This document shows positions 8,871-17,743 of a stretch of DNA of 64,000 bases, piece after piece. The position numbers were made by a program, and so were the translations under genes. Where the stretch lies: contig CAYJLA010000003.1 of the NCBI GenBank assembly GCA_964371305.1, positions 10,168-74,167 of the forward strand. The letters are read 5' to 3'. Positions within the stretch are counted from its first letter, which is position 1. Every line of letters begins with the position of its first letter. The stretch is from CAYJLA01 sp964371305 (GTDB taxonomy: Bacteria > Bacillota_I > Bacilli_A > RFN20 > CAG-826). Below the pieces are notes generated by a model. The model was not told the origin of the DNA and searched no databases. It saw only the letters and a list, made by a program, of their open reading frames with translations.

Positions 8871-8879
8871 TGGTATAAT
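8871..8879 (+). promoter_or_regulatory. Extended -10 promoter upstream of RNA-binding protein
   Basis: TGGTATAAT at 8871-8879 matches the extended -10 TGnTATAAT. The transcript would have a leader of about 80 bases before the ATG at 8969, which has a strong AAGGAGG site. Confidence 0.45.
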
Positions 8880-8968
8880 ACATTGTTTTTAAAAGCTTAA
8901 AACTATAATTTATTTCTTATTATGACTGGGTATGAATAAATGAAGCGCTGTATCAAGGAGGATAAGAA

Positions 8969-9694
8969 ATGGAAAATAAAATGGTACAAAATATAATCAA
9001 CTGTTTAAAAGATGAACAGTTTGATTCTTCAGTAAATGAAGTAAAAGTGTTACTTAAAGAAATTAAGGCACTAGGAGAAAGCTGCACTCCAACTGAACTC
9101 GCAGCATGTTTAATGATCGAGTTGAAAAAACTCGAAAAAAAATCAAGTGAAAACGTCAAAAATAACGATAAGTTTTCAAAAAGAGATCAATTTAAATATG
9201 AAAAGGTTGAATTTACTAAAAATGAATATGCACAAAGATTTTTTATTAATGTAGGTGAAAGAGATGGACTTAACAAAGTTATGTTAATGGAATTCATCTC
9301 TGATAATTGTCCAAGTGTGAATAAAGGAATGTTTAGTGACTCATTTACTAAAGATACTTATTCATTTTTTGAATTACCAAAAGAAGTAGTCGAAGAAGTA
9401 ATGTCTAATATAATTGGTTTACAATTTCTTGGAAGACAAGTGAATGTTGAATTATCGGAAAAGAAAAAAGCTGATAGAAATAGAGGAAGTCGTGGTGGTT
9501 CCAGAGGAAGAAATGATTCTAGAAACTCTAGAGGTTCTTCAAATGGTGGCTCATATAATAGAGATAGAACATCCTCAAGAGGTTCTGACTCAAGAAGTTC
9601 AAACTCAAGAAGTTTTGGTTCATCAAGAGGTTCTGACTCAAGAAGTTCAAACTCAAGAAGTTTTGGCCCTAAAAGAGATTCAAATAGAAGATAA
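8969..9694 (+). CDS. Stand-alone DbpA/CshA-type RNA-binding protein with RG/RS tail, no helicase core
   Basis: Residues 1-65 resemble the linker found after the helicase core of DEAD-box proteins, with TPTELAACLMIELKKLEKK like the usual phrase before the RNA-binding domain. Residues 85-160 match the DbpA RNA-binding fold: AQRFFINVGERDGLNKVML, then GLQFLGRQVNVELSEKKK. Residues 165-241 are a disordered Arg/Gly/Ser tail ending in two 16-residue repeats. None of the helicase motifs (Walker A, DEAD, SAT) is present. The gene starts after AAGGAGGATAAGAA, a strong ribosome-binding site, so it looks like a real separate protein and not a chance fragment. It may act as an RNA chaperone. Confidence 0.7.
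   Translation: MENKMVQNIINCLKDEQFDSSVNEVKVLLKEIKALGESCTPTELAACLMIELKKLEKKSSENVKNNDKFSKRDQFKYEKVEFTKNEYAQRFFINVGERDGLNKVMLMEFISDNCPSVNKGMFSDSFTKDTYSFFELPKEVVEEVMSNIIGLQFLGRQVNVELSEKKKADRNRGSRGGSRGRNDSRNSRGSSNGGSYNRDRTSSRGSDSRSSNSRSFGSSRGSDSRSSNSRSFGPKRDSNRR
9575..9670 (+). repeat. Tandem 48-bp repeat inside the RG/RS tail
   Basis: A 44-base block beginning TCAAGAGGTTCTGACTCA at 9575 recurs at 9623, giving a 48-base (16-residue) period. Each copy encodes SRGSDSRSSNSRSFG. Near-identity at the DNA level points to a recent duplication and likely length variation between strains. Confidence 0.8.
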
Positions 9695-9730
9695 TTTATA
9701 TAAATACAATTAATATTATTAATTAAACTA

Positions 9731-9757
9731 AGCAGACAGTTATGTTCTGCTTTTTTA
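9731..9757 (+). terminator. Intrinsic terminator
   Basis: AGCAGA pairs with TCTGCT across a 9-base loop and is followed by a T run, 37 bases after the stop of the RNA-binding protein. Confidence 0.7.
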
Positions 9758-9857
9758 TTGAGCAAAAAATATAAATTGACTATTAATATTTTTCTATGTT
9801 TAATATAAGTATAAAAATTTTAGTTTTAATCAAATTTATTATTCATAAGGGGGAAGT

Positions 9858-10742
9858 ATGAAGCATAAACACATTGAGTTCACTAAACATGTAGAAGGAT
9901 TAATATGTCCATCAGACATTGCAACCACTACAATTAACGCCAAGAAACTTGCTAAATTACCTAAATGGTTACAAAACATTATTATAAGTAAACATACAAA
10001 AAGAGATGTGTTTATGGGATTTGTTGTTGAACCCTATAGCGTATTTTTTAGTTATGAAATAACGGAAGAAATGGTAAAAGAACAGTTGCCAGATAATTAT
10101 GAACTTGTGCCAATATCCTTATTTGAAAATACAAAGCCATTTAAGTGTGCAGTACTTGGTTGTTTTACTGCCAAAACGAGCGTTTTTTCTGGTATAAGAT
10201 ATGAATTGTATATAATTGCAAGGAACAAAAAAACAGGTCTTGTTTCGTGGATTATATGTGACTACGAATCTAATACTCATAATTACGATCCGGATAATGG
10301 ATTCAAAAATGAAACAATTAGCAAAGCCGTTTTAACAACAACTTTTAAAAAAGAAATAATTTGTTATGTGCATAATGAAGGAAGTAACAATATAATTGAC
10401 TTTTGCGTAGACTTTAAAGAATATATAGAAGATAACTTGAATCAGACATTGTGGATTGAAGGTAATTTATCTGTTGATTATGCTGGAAAATTAGGAAACA
10501 AAAAAGGTGACCCTTTCGGTTTGATATTTCACCCATCTGAGATGGAAAAAGCTTTTCGAATTAAAAATGAGTCGCTATGTATAAATAAACTAAATTTTGG
10601 TTTTATAAACGATAGTATGCAAATTAAAGAAATATGTTTTTTCCCGCATGCACAACATTATTTGACTACTGTTTTCCCATCTAGTCATAAAATGAGAAAT
10701 AAAAAATCTCTTCATAGAGAAATAGATCAAATAATTAGTTAA
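9858..10742 (+). CDS. Hypothetical protein, possibly acetoacetate-decarboxylase-like fold
   Basis: This 294-aa soluble protein has no signal peptide or membrane segment. The middle (residues 90-150: CAVLGCFTAKTSVF, GIRYELYIIARNKKTG, SWIICDYESNTHNYDP) loosely recalls the acetoacetate-decarboxylase-like superfamily, where a similar GxxYxE stretch precedes the active-site region. I cannot confirm a catalytic lysine, so treat this as a weak guess. An AAGGGGGAAGT ribosome-binding site precedes the ATG. It stands alone between a terminator and adhE. Confidence 0.55.
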   Translation: MKHKHIEFTKHVEGLICPSDIATTTINAKKLAKLPKWLQNIIISKHTKRDVFMGFVVEPYSVFFSYEITEEMVKEQLPDNYELVPISLFENTKPFKCAVLGCFTAKTSVFSGIRYELYIIARNKKTGLVSWIICDYESNTHNYDPDNGFKNETISKAVLTTTFKKEIICYVHNEGSNNIIDFCVDFKEYIEDNLNQTLWIEGNLSVDYAGKLGNKKGDPFGLIFHPSEMEKAFRIKNESLCINKLNFGFINDSMQIKEICFFPHAQHYLTTVFPSSHKMRNKKSLHREIDQIIS

Positions 10743-10840
10743 TATTTATAGCTGATTATCTAATAAAATATATAAAACTATTTCGCTTGCATTTAATTAT
10801 TTTTGGTATATCATTTATTTGTTTATTAAGGAGCATTTAT

Positions 10841-13438
10841 ATGAAGTATAAATATATAACAAACGAAGTAGACTTAAAAGAGCAACTAGATTTAACTAGA
10901 TCAGCACAAGAAAAGTACGCAACTTTTAGTCAAAATCAAGTTGATAAAATATTCCTGGCTGCTTCGATTGCTGCCAATAAGGCTAGAATTAAATTAGCTA
11001 GATTAGCAGTAGAAGAAACTGGCATGGGAGTGTTAGAAGATAAAGTCATAAAGAATCATTATGCATCTGAATATATTTATAATGCATACAAAAACTCAAT
11101 TACTTGTGGTGAGTTCGAATCAAATGAACATAGTGGAGTCAGAAAGTATTATGAACCGCTTGGACTGATTGCTGCAGTTATTCCTACAACTAATCCAACC
11201 TCAACGGCAATCTTCAAAGCTTTGTTAGCCTTAAAGACTAGAAATGCCATTGTATTTTCTCCACACCCAAGAGCTAAAAAATCGACAATTGCTGCTGCTA
11301 AAATAATACTTGAAGCAGCTATAGAAGCAGGTGCACCTGAACATATTATTACTTGGATAGATGAACCATCACTCGTGTTATCGCAAATGGTTATGAAAGA
11401 ATCAGATACTATATTAGCTACTGGTGGTCCTGGTATGGTAAAGTCAGCATATTCTTCAGGTAAACCGGCAATTGGTGTTGGAGCCGGCAATGTTCCTGCC
11501 CTAATCGATAAAAGTGCTGATATAAAAATGTCTGTGTCATCTATCTTGATATCTAAAACATTTGATAATGGTATGATTTGCGCAAGCGAACAATCTGTTT
11601 TAGTTGATAAAGAAATTTATAATGAAGTGAAAGAGGAATTTGTTTTGCGCGGTGCATACATTTTGAAACCTAGTGAGATGAATGCATTAAGAAAAGTTAT
11701 TTTAGTAAATGGAAAATTGAATTCTAAAATTGTTGGGCAAACAGCATGCGACATTGCAAGAATGGCAAATATTACAGTTGATAAAAATACAAAAGTACTG
11801 ATTGGTGAAGTAACATCGGTTGAATTATCGGAGCCTTTTGCACATGAAAAATTAAGTCCTATACTTGCCATGTATAAAACTGACTCTTTTGATGACGCTT
11901 TAGAAAAAAGTGAAAAATTGATATTAGATGGTGGCATTGGTCACACCGCCTCAATTTATATTAATACAAAAAGTGAAAGAGAAAAGTTACTTTCTTATGA
12001 ACAAAGAATGAAAGCTTGTAGAATAGTCGTTAATACACCGTCATCACATGGCGGCATAGGTGACTTATATAATTTTAAGTTGCTGCCTTCATTAACACTT
12101 GGATGTGGTTCATGGGGAAACAATAGTGTAAGTGAAAATGTTGGAGTTAAACATTTATTAAATATTAAAACAGTAGTAGAAAGGCGAGAAAATATGTTAT
12201 GGTTTAGAGCACCTAGTAAGGTATATTTTAAAAGAGGAAGTGTTGATGTAGCATTACATGAGTTAAAAGACACATTGAATAAAAAAAGAGCATTTATTGT
12301 TACTGATAATTATTTATATGAAAGTAAAATGATTGATTGTGTTACATCTAAATTAAAAGAGTTAAACATTGAGTATTCTATATTTTTTAATGTTGAACCT
12401 GACCCTACATTAGGGTGTGCAAATGAAGGCGCTAAACTTATGCAAGAATTTAAACCCGATGTTATAATTGCTTTTGGTGGTGGTTCTCCAATTGACGCTG
12501 CTAAAATAATGTGGACTTTATATGAACATCCAAACTCAAAGTTTGAAGATTTAGCAATGAGATTTATGGATATCAGAAAACGTATATCTCCATTTCCTAA
12601 GCTAGGTTCAAAAGCATATTTTATTGCTATTCCAACTACAGCGGGCACAGGTAGTGAAGTTACACCATTTGCAGTCATTACTGATGAAAAAACTGGAAGT
12701 AAATATCCTTTAGCTGATTATGAATTGATGCCAAACATGGCAATTATTGATGCTAATTTAATGATGAATATGCCAAAAGAACTTACAGCAGCATCAGGAA
12801 TTGATGCACTTACTCACGCCTTTGAAGCTATAGCGTCAGTATTATCTAGCGAGTACACAAATGCACTTGCTAAAGAAGCAATCATAAATATTTTTAAATA
12901 CTTACCAAGGGCATATAAAGACGGCGCAAACGATGAGGAAGCAAGAGAAAAGATGGCTAATGCAGCCACATTAGCTGGTATGGCTTTTGCAAATGCATTC
13001 TTAGGTGTTGGTCATTCTATGGCACACAAGTTAGGTGCTTATCATAAGATACCTCATGGCGTAGCAAATGCACTCATGCTTAAGCAAGTTATTAGATTTA
13101 ATTCGGCAGAAAATCCTGTTAAAATTGCTGCATTTTCGCAGTACAAATATCCTCAAATTCAAGAAAGATATGTGGAAATTGCACGTATTTTAGGAATTGA
13201 TGGCGGTGAAAATGAAAAAACAATCGGATTATTAATTGATGCACTTGAGGGTTTAAATGCTAAACTCGGCATTTCAAAATCAATCAAAGATTACGGAATT
13301 AAAGAAGTAGAATTTTTAGATAAACTTGATGCAATGGCATTAGAAGCATTTGATGATCAGTGTACAGGTGCCAACCCTCGCTATCCATTAATTGAAGAAA
13401 TTAAACAAATGTATTTGAACGCATATTATGGAAAGTAA
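10841..13438 (+). CDS. adhE: Bifunctional aldehyde-alcohol dehydrogenase
   Basis: This 865-aa enzyme reduces acetyl-CoA to acetaldehyde and then ethanol, regenerating two NAD+. The N-terminal half is a CoA-acylating aldehyde dehydrogenase with catalytic Cys247 in NGMICASEQS and ATGGPGMVKSAYSSGKPAIG near 190-210. The C-terminal half is an iron-type alcohol dehydrogenase with IAFGGGSPIDAAK and PTTAGTGSEVTPFAV for NAD binding and the metal-binding region GVGHSMAHKLGAYHKIPHG. I chose the ATG at 10841 because AAGGAG lies 7 bases upstream; an in-frame ATG at 10787 would add 18 hydrophobic residues absent from the family. The esterase gene begins 2 bases after the stop. Confidence 0.95.
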   Translation: MKYKYITNEVDLKEQLDLTRSAQEKYATFSQNQVDKIFLAASIAANKARIKLARLAVEETGMGVLEDKVIKNHYASEYIYNAYKNSITCGEFESNEHSGVRKYYEPLGLIAAVIPTTNPTSTAIFKALLALKTRNAIVFSPHPRAKKSTIAAAKIILEAAIEAGAPEHIITWIDEPSLVLSQMVMKESDTILATGGPGMVKSAYSSGKPAIGVGAGNVPALIDKSADIKMSVSSILISKTFDNGMICASEQSVLVDKEIYNEVKEEFVLRGAYILKPSEMNALRKVILVNGKLNSKIVGQTACDIARMANITVDKNTKVLIGEVTSVELSEPFAHEKLSPILAMYKTDSFDDALEKSEKLILDGGIGHTASIYINTKSEREKLLSYEQRMKACRIVVNTPSSHGGIGDLYNFKLLPSLTLGCGSWGNNSVSENVGVKHLLNIKTVVERRENMLWFRAPSKVYFKRGSVDVALHELKDTLNKKRAFIVTDNYLYESKMIDCVTSKLKELNIEYSIFFNVEPDPTLGCANEGAKLMQEFKPDVIIAFGGGSPIDAAKIMWTLYEHPNSKFEDLAMRFMDIRKRISPFPKLGSKAYFIAIPTTAGTGSEVTPFAVITDEKTGSKYPLADYELMPNMAIIDANLMMNMPKELTAASGIDALTHAFEAIASVLSSEYTNALAKEAIINIFKYLPRAYKDGANDEEAREKMANAATLAGMAFANAFLGVGHSMAHKLGAYHKIPHGVANALMLKQVIRFNSAENPVKIAAFSQYKYPQIQERYVEIARILGIDGGENEKTIGLLIDALEGLNAKLGISKSIKDYGIKEVEFLDKLDAMALEAFDDQCTGANPRYPLIEEIKQMYLNAYYGK

Positions 13439-13440
13439 TA

Positions 13441-14226
13441 ATGTTTAAAAAAAGAAATGTTGATTATTTAGAATTGCCCTGCGAATACTTAAATACTAGA
13501 AGGGTAATTCGTGTTTTAAAACCGTTGAATTATAATATAAGAAAAAAATATCCAGTTCTCTACATTCATGATGGTCAAAATCTGTTATCTTTTGATCATA
13601 CATCTATATCTGGTAAATCTTGGGAAATAGATAAACACCTAAAACATTGTATTATTGTTTGCATAGACAACTTAGAACAAAAAAGAATCAATGAGTTTAT
13701 TCCATTCACTTTAAATTACAATGTCTTAAAGTTCTATGCTCATTATAGTAATGCATCTAGCGAGAAGATGTATGGGGATGCTTATGCAGATTTCGTTGTT
13801 AAACAATTAAAACCTATCATAGATAAACAATATTCAACATTATCTGATTTTGAGAATACTTTCATTGTTGGATCTTCATTAGGTGCAGTAATAAGTTTAT
13901 ATATAGTGTCAAAGTATCCTAATATTTTCTCAGGAATTGGCTTATTTTCTATTGCATCTCATTTTTTAAACAAAGATTATTTTGATTATATTTTAAGTAA
14001 ACAGTTAAACAATGATTCGAAATATTATTTAAGTGTTGGTACTAAAGAAGGTTTCAGTGATGATTTATTGTCAAACGCTTATTTAAATAATTTTAATGAT
14101 ATTTTTAAAATACTTACGAGCAAAGAGTTAAACGTATATAGCAAAATATTTCCTGGTGCAGTCCATAACGAACACGAATGGAAGAAACAATTTAAATGTT
14201 TTATGAAATTTGTTATGTTAAAATAA
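13441..14226 (+). CDS. Alpha/beta hydrolase, putative esterase family
   Basis: This 261-aa protein has the esterase D / Fes-type pattern: YPVLYIHDGQNLLSF near residue 40 (oxyanion region), nucleophile elbow GSSLG near residue 144 (FIVGSSLGAVISLYI) and a late His in PGAVHNEHEWKKQF near 243, a plausible catalytic triad member. No signal peptide is present, so it is probably cytoplasmic. It follows adhE by 2 bases and precedes ogt by 4, so the three are likely cotranscribed. The ester substrate is unknown. Confidence 0.8.
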   Translation: MFKKRNVDYLELPCEYLNTRRVIRVLKPLNYNIRKKYPVLYIHDGQNLLSFDHTSISGKSWEIDKHLKHCIIVCIDNLEQKRINEFIPFTLNYNVLKFYAHYSNASSEKMYGDAYADFVVKQLKPIIDKQYSTLSDFENTFIVGSSLGAVISLYIVSKYPNIFSGIGLFSIASHFLNKDYFDYILSKQLNNDSKYYLSVGTKEGFSDDLLSNAYLNNFNDIFKILTSKELNVYSKIFPGAVHNEHEWKKQFKCFMKFVMLK

Positions 14227-14230
14227 AAAT

Positions 14231-14680
14231 ATGAAAACAAGCACTTTTAAAAATTCATGTGGTTTAATTAAAATCACATATAACGATGACGTATTATACA
14301 AAATTGAACTAGTTGAAAACGAAGATATTACAACTGAAGATAATTTTACTAAGCAAGTAAAAAACGAACTTAATGAATATCTTCAAGGTAAGAGACAATC
14401 TTTTACAATTAATTACAAACTGATTGGTACTGAGTTTCAAAACAAAGTTTGGGACGCACTTAAAACAATACCATATGGAGAAACAAGAACTTATAAAGAA
14501 GTTGCGATTATGATAGGTAACCCAAAAGCTTGTAGAGCTGTCGGAAATGCCAACAACAAAAATCCAATTCCACTTATCGTTCCATGCCATAGAGTCATTG
14601 GATCAAATTCTAGTTTAGTCGGTTATGCACTTGGCCTTGAATTAAAAGAAACATTACTAAATTTAGAAAAAGATAAATAA
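14231..14680 (+). CDS. ogt: Methylated-DNA--protein-cysteine S-methyltransferase
   Basis: This 149-aa suicide repair protein takes the methyl group from O6-methylguanine onto its own cysteine. The active-site motif PCHRV contains Cys119, preceded by NANNKNPIPLIV and followed by GSNSSLVGYALGLELK. The DNA-binding helix-turn-helix region IPYGETRTYKEVAIMIGNPKA is also intact. Its length matches the short Ogt form without an Ada domain. It sits 4 bases after the esterase gene. Confidence 0.93.
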   Translation: MKTSTFKNSCGLIKITYNDDVLYKIELVENEDITTEDNFTKQVKNELNEYLQGKRQSFTINYKLIGTEFQNKVWDALKTIPYGETRTYKEVAIMIGNPKACRAVGNANNKNPIPLIVPCHRVIGSNSSLVGYALGLELKETLLNLEKDK

Positions 14681-14689
14681 GGTTTAAAC

Positions 14690-15859
14690 ATGAGTGAAAT
14701 CACTAATAACGTCAATATAGAAAAAACAACAAAAAACAAAAAGAAGAAGGTTTTATTTATTACTATAGTCACTTTATCGTCTATCATTGGCGTATTACTA
14801 AGTACTGTCGGTGGCTATTTGATTTATGTTAGCGCACAATATTATCGAATCAAAGACAATCTTGATTTAACAAACGAAATACAAAGAAGTGATGAAACTT
14901 TGTCTAGTGAAAATATAACTGGCGCAGATGTGCTAAGCATAATGACTTACAATGTAGGTTTTGGTGCATACTCGCATGAATTTTCTTTTTTCATGGATAG
15001 TGGTGAAGATGAAAACGGCAATACAATTTCAGGAAAATATGGGACCGCTATCTCTAAGGATGATGTTGAGAAAAATCTAAACGGCACAATATCACAAATT
15101 AATTCAATTTCACCAGATTTTTTACTTTTACAAGAAGTTGACGAACCATCTACACGTTCTAAAGGTGTGAATATGTTAAATGCATATGAAAAGAATTTTG
15201 ATACATATGATAGTTCTTATGCGGTAAATTTCCATTCATCTTTCTTAATGTATCCAATTTTAGATCCACATGGAAGCGCTAATAGCGGAATCGCATCTTT
15301 TTCTAAGTATGAAATGGAATCTGCACTTAGAAGATCTTTTCCAGTTGATTCTTCTTGGCCTAGTAAATTTTTCGATTTAGATAGATGTTTTTCAATTATG
15401 AAATATCCTCTTCAAAATGATAAGCACCTAACAGTTATTAATATACATATGTCAGCATATGATTCTGGTGGAACAATTCGAAAAGAGCAAGTCGCAATGT
15501 TAAATGAAGTTTTAAAAACTGAAAATTCCTTAGGGAATTATGTAGTTGCTGGTGGGGATTTCAATCACGATATTACAGAAATGGAAAATCCATTTCCGAC
15601 AAAACAACCAAAGCCTGAATGGGTATTTGAATTAGGGAATAACGATCTGACTGATGGCTATTCTTTCGTACAAACAAATAATGCACCAACTTGTAGATCT
15701 ACCGACGCACCTTATACAAAAGGATTTAATTATGCTGTTGTTGTTGATGGTTTTATAGTCAGCGATAATATTGATGTAAAAAAGGTTGAGAATCTAGACT
15801 ACGATTTTATGTACTCCGATCACAACCCTGTTTTATTAGAATTTTCTTTAAACTTATAG
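14690..15859 (+). CDS. Membrane-anchored endonuclease/exonuclease/phosphatase-family protein
   Basis: A basic N-terminus and one membrane segment (residues 21-48, VLFITIVTLSSIIGVLLSTV) anchor a catalytic domain that should lie outside the cell. The metal-dependent EEP fold is shown by MTYNVGFGAY near 86, LLLQEVDEP near 147, INIHMSAYDSGG near 255, GGDFNHD near 288 and SDHNPVLLEF near 380, which supply the Asn, Glu, Asp and His residues of the active site. Substrates in this superfamily include DNA, phosphoinositides and sphingomyelin; this one is not assigned. It follows ogt by 9 bases and its end overlaps the convergent thioredoxin-like gene by 6 bases. Confidence 0.82.
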   Translation: MSEITNNVNIEKTTKNKKKKVLFITIVTLSSIIGVLLSTVGGYLIYVSAQYYRIKDNLDLTNEIQRSDETLSSENITGADVLSIMTYNVGFGAYSHEFSFFMDSGEDENGNTISGKYGTAISKDDVEKNLNGTISQINSISPDFLLLQEVDEPSTRSKGVNMLNAYEKNFDTYDSSYAVNFHSSFLMYPILDPHGSANSGIASFSKYEMESALRRSFPVDSSWPSKFFDLDRCFSIMKYPLQNDKHLTVINIHMSAYDSGGTIRKEQVAMLNEVLKTENSLGNYVVAGGDFNHDITEMENPFPTKQPKPEWVFELGNNDLTDGYSFVQTNNAPTCRSTDAPYTKGFNYAVVVDGFIVSDNIDVKKVENLDYDFMYSDHNPVLLEFSLNL

Positions 15860-16201
15860 TGCTTTTTGAAGCAGTGTTCTAGCATCTTCAAGTGAAATTT
15901 GTTTTCCTGCACTAAGTAATTTGTTGTTTACAACTAATGCTGGAGTTGACATAATTCCGGCTTTAGCTATTTCTAAAGTATCTCCAATATTTAATACTTC
16001 AGTATCTAGTCCTAACTCTTTAGCAGCTAATTTGACGTTTTCAAATGTTTCTGTGCTCTTTTTACAACAAGAACCATAAACTATAATTGTTACATCCCCT
16101 TCAATAACCGTTTTTGTTTCTACAGTTTTACTTCCGCAACCGCATCCACATACACATGATTTTTCTTCTACTTTCTTCTTTTTAAAATTAAATAATCCCA
16201 T
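15854..16201 (-). CDS. Thioredoxin-like small redox protein with Cys-rich N-terminus
   Basis: This 115-aa protein has a basic Cys-rich head (Cys16, 18, 20, 22 in CVCGCGCGSK) and a thioredoxin-like domain of the redox-active disulfide protein 2 type: VTIIVYGSCCKKSTETFENV (Cys45-Cys46), VLNIGDTLEIAKAGIMSTPA with the cis-Pro region, then VVNNKLLSAGKQI. The usual CxxC site is a vicinal CC here. It is last in an operon after arsR and a permease, so a role in handling a thiophilic metal or metalloid for export is likely; this is inference from context. Confidence 0.8.
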   Translation of the reverse strand: MGLFNFKKKKVEEKSCVCGCGCGSKTVETKTVIEGDVTIIVYGSCCKKSTETFENVKLAAKELGLDTEVLNIGDTLEIAKAGIMSTPALVVNNKLLSAGKQISLEDARTLLQKAL

Positions 16202-16223
16202 AACTTTCTCCTTTCGCTATTAT

Positions 16224-17249
16224 TTATTGAATAAATGGTTGGATTGCATTAAACACATATCCAATTATTACTATCCCCACGGTACATACGCCAATGAATG
16301 TTAATAATAATTTCCATTTTACTACTTTTTTAAGCATAATCAATGAAGGAAGTGATAAAGTTGTAACTGCCATCATCAAAGATAATACTGCTCCAAGAGC
16401 AGCGCCCTTTGCAAATAGTGCCTCTGCGATTGGCAGAACACCGAATATATCAGAATATATTGGTATACCAAATACGGTTGCAATTAAGACGTTAGCCGGA
16501 TTCTCAGGCCCTAATACTCCAGATATAATATCTGCTGGTACCTGATTATGAATAAGCGCTCCTATACCGACACCAATTAATATATATGGTATTACTTTTT
16601 TGAAAGTTGACCATACTTGATCAAGAGAGTATTTCAAACGATCTTTTTGCGTTAAATCAGGTGACTCTACATCAACTGAACTAATTCCAAGAATATCTTC
16701 TGCAATGTATTTTTCCATACCTAATTTTTCAATTAATGTACCTCCAAGCACAGCTATTACCAAACCAACAACAACATATATTGCTGCAACTTTGATTCCG
16801 AATACAGATGCTATGAAAGTGACGCTAGCTAAGTCTACCATTGGAGAAGAAATTAAGAAAGAGAAGGTAACTCCTATAGGTACTTTTGCAGATGTAAATC
16901 CTATAAAAAGAGGTATAGAAGAACAGGAACAAAATGGTGTAATAGTGCCCAATAATGCACCAATAATATTAGCCCAAATCCCTCTAAACTTACCTAATAT
17001 TTTCTTACTTCTTTCTGGTGGAAAGTAGCTTTGTATATATGATATTACAAATATTAAAATACATAATAGTACTACAATTTTTATTACATCATATATAAAA
17101 AATTGTAAACTAGCAATCCAACTATTATTTAAATCGGCTCCCATACTTGACAAAGCTAGTCCGATGACATCGTTAAGCCATTTCATTCCAAGAATCTGTT
17201 CTTGAAAAAAATCCATATAATATTCAATGTCTCCATTTTTGTCCTCCAA
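16224..17249 (-). CDS. Permease of the DUF318/ArsP type
   Basis: This 341-aa protein has about eight membrane segments and the PF03773 hallmark TPFCSCSSIPLFIGF near residue 105, with the Cys pair that in ArsP proteins binds organoarsenicals. A second similar half begins near FGIPIYSDIFGVLPIAEALF around 265. It is likely an efflux permease for a thiophilic compound. It follows arsR by 28 bases, which hold a GGAGGAC ribosome-binding site, and precedes the thioredoxin-like gene by 22 bases. The substrate (organoarsenical, other metal or small organic) is not fixed by sequence. Confidence 0.82.
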   Translation of the reverse strand: MEDKNGDIEYYMDFFQEQILGMKWLNDVIGLALSSMGADLNNSWIASLQFFIYDVIKIVVLLCILIFVISYIQSYFPPERSKKILGKFRGIWANIIGALLGTITPFCSCSSIPLFIGFTSAKVPIGVTFSFLISSPMVDLASVTFIASVFGIKVAAIYVVVGLVIAVLGGTLIEKLGMEKYIAEDILGISSVDVESPDLTQKDRLKYSLDQVWSTFKKVIPYILIGVGIGALIHNQVPADIISGVLGPENPANVLIATVFGIPIYSDIFGVLPIAEALFAKGAALGAVLSLMMAVTTLSLPSLIMLKKVVKWKLLLTFIGVCTVGIVIIGYVFNAIQPFIQ

Positions 17250-17277
17250 TTGAATTTATTTTATTTGATAATCATAA

Positions 17278-17547
17278 TTATATTGATAAGTCGATTAAAT
17301 ATTTTATCAATTCTTTATAATTAGTTATGGCTATTGAATAGTATGTCCACTTACCATCATTTCTACATTTTATAAGTTTAGCATCGCATAGTATCTTTAT
17401 ATGATAAGATACTGCCGGCTGCTTTATTTTCAAAGCATCAGTAAGATCGCATACACAGTATTCTTTTTCTTTAATTAGTTCTAAGATATTTAACCTAATT
17501 TCATCTCCAAGAGCTTTGAATTTTAGTGCTGTTTCTAAATTGTTCAT
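17278..17547 (-). CDS. arsR: ArsR/SmtB-family repressor
   Basis: This 89-aa winged helix-turn-helix protein begins LETALKFKALGDEIRLNIL and carries the metal-sensing CVCDL motif (Cys31, Cys33) at the start of the DNA-recognition region, the thiolate site used by ArsR-type As(III)/Sb(III) sensors. KIKQPAVSYHIKIL is the recognition helix. It should repress its own operon (arsR, permease, thioredoxin-like) until a thiophilic ligand binds. The start has GAGGTAAT upstream. A matching operator-promoter lies at 17568-17601. Confidence 0.88.
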   Translation of the reverse strand: MNNLETALKFKALGDEIRLNILELIKEKEYCVCDLTDALKIKQPAVSYHIKILCDAKLIKCRNDGKWTYYSIAITNYKELIKYLIDLSI

Positions 17548-17567
17548 ATTATTACCTCACAATTGTT

Positions 17568-17601
17568 ATTATACATTCATATCAAGAAAAATCAATATGA
17601 A
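17568..17601 (-). promoter_or_regulatory. Promoter and candidate ArsR operator
   Basis: On the minus strand TATAAT (17568-17573) is the -10. The perfect inverted repeat TTCATAT (17576-17582) and ATATGAA (17595-17601) spans the spacer and the -35 region (ATTGAT at 17591-17596). A repressor bound here would block RNA polymerase, as expected for ArsR autoregulation. Confidence 0.6.
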
Positions 17602-17688
17602 AATTAAAATGATTTAAATTTGAATATTTTTCGTTATTTTTAACTCTATGATTACTACGATAAAGTACAGATTATGTAATAATATCAG

Positions 17689-17717
17689 TTGCCATTTTAG
17701 ATTGGTTTATTTATAAT
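17689..17717 (+). promoter_or_regulatory. Promoter of the pilus operon
   Basis: TTGCCA (17689-17694) and TATAAT (17712-17717) are 17 bases apart, an almost consensus sigma-A promoter. It lies about 27 bases before the chosen start of the first prepilin gene, and the following six genes have tiny gaps or overlaps. Confidence 0.65.
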
Positions 17718-17743
17718 AAATCATAGTGGGAAAAAGTAAATTT

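Noticed and set aside
9358..9765. Open frame on the minus strand opposite the RG/RS tail (135 codons, Leu/Glu-rich)
   Set aside because: It is the mirror of a low-complexity Ser/Arg repeat, has no ribosome-binding site and overlaps a better-supported gene and its terminator.
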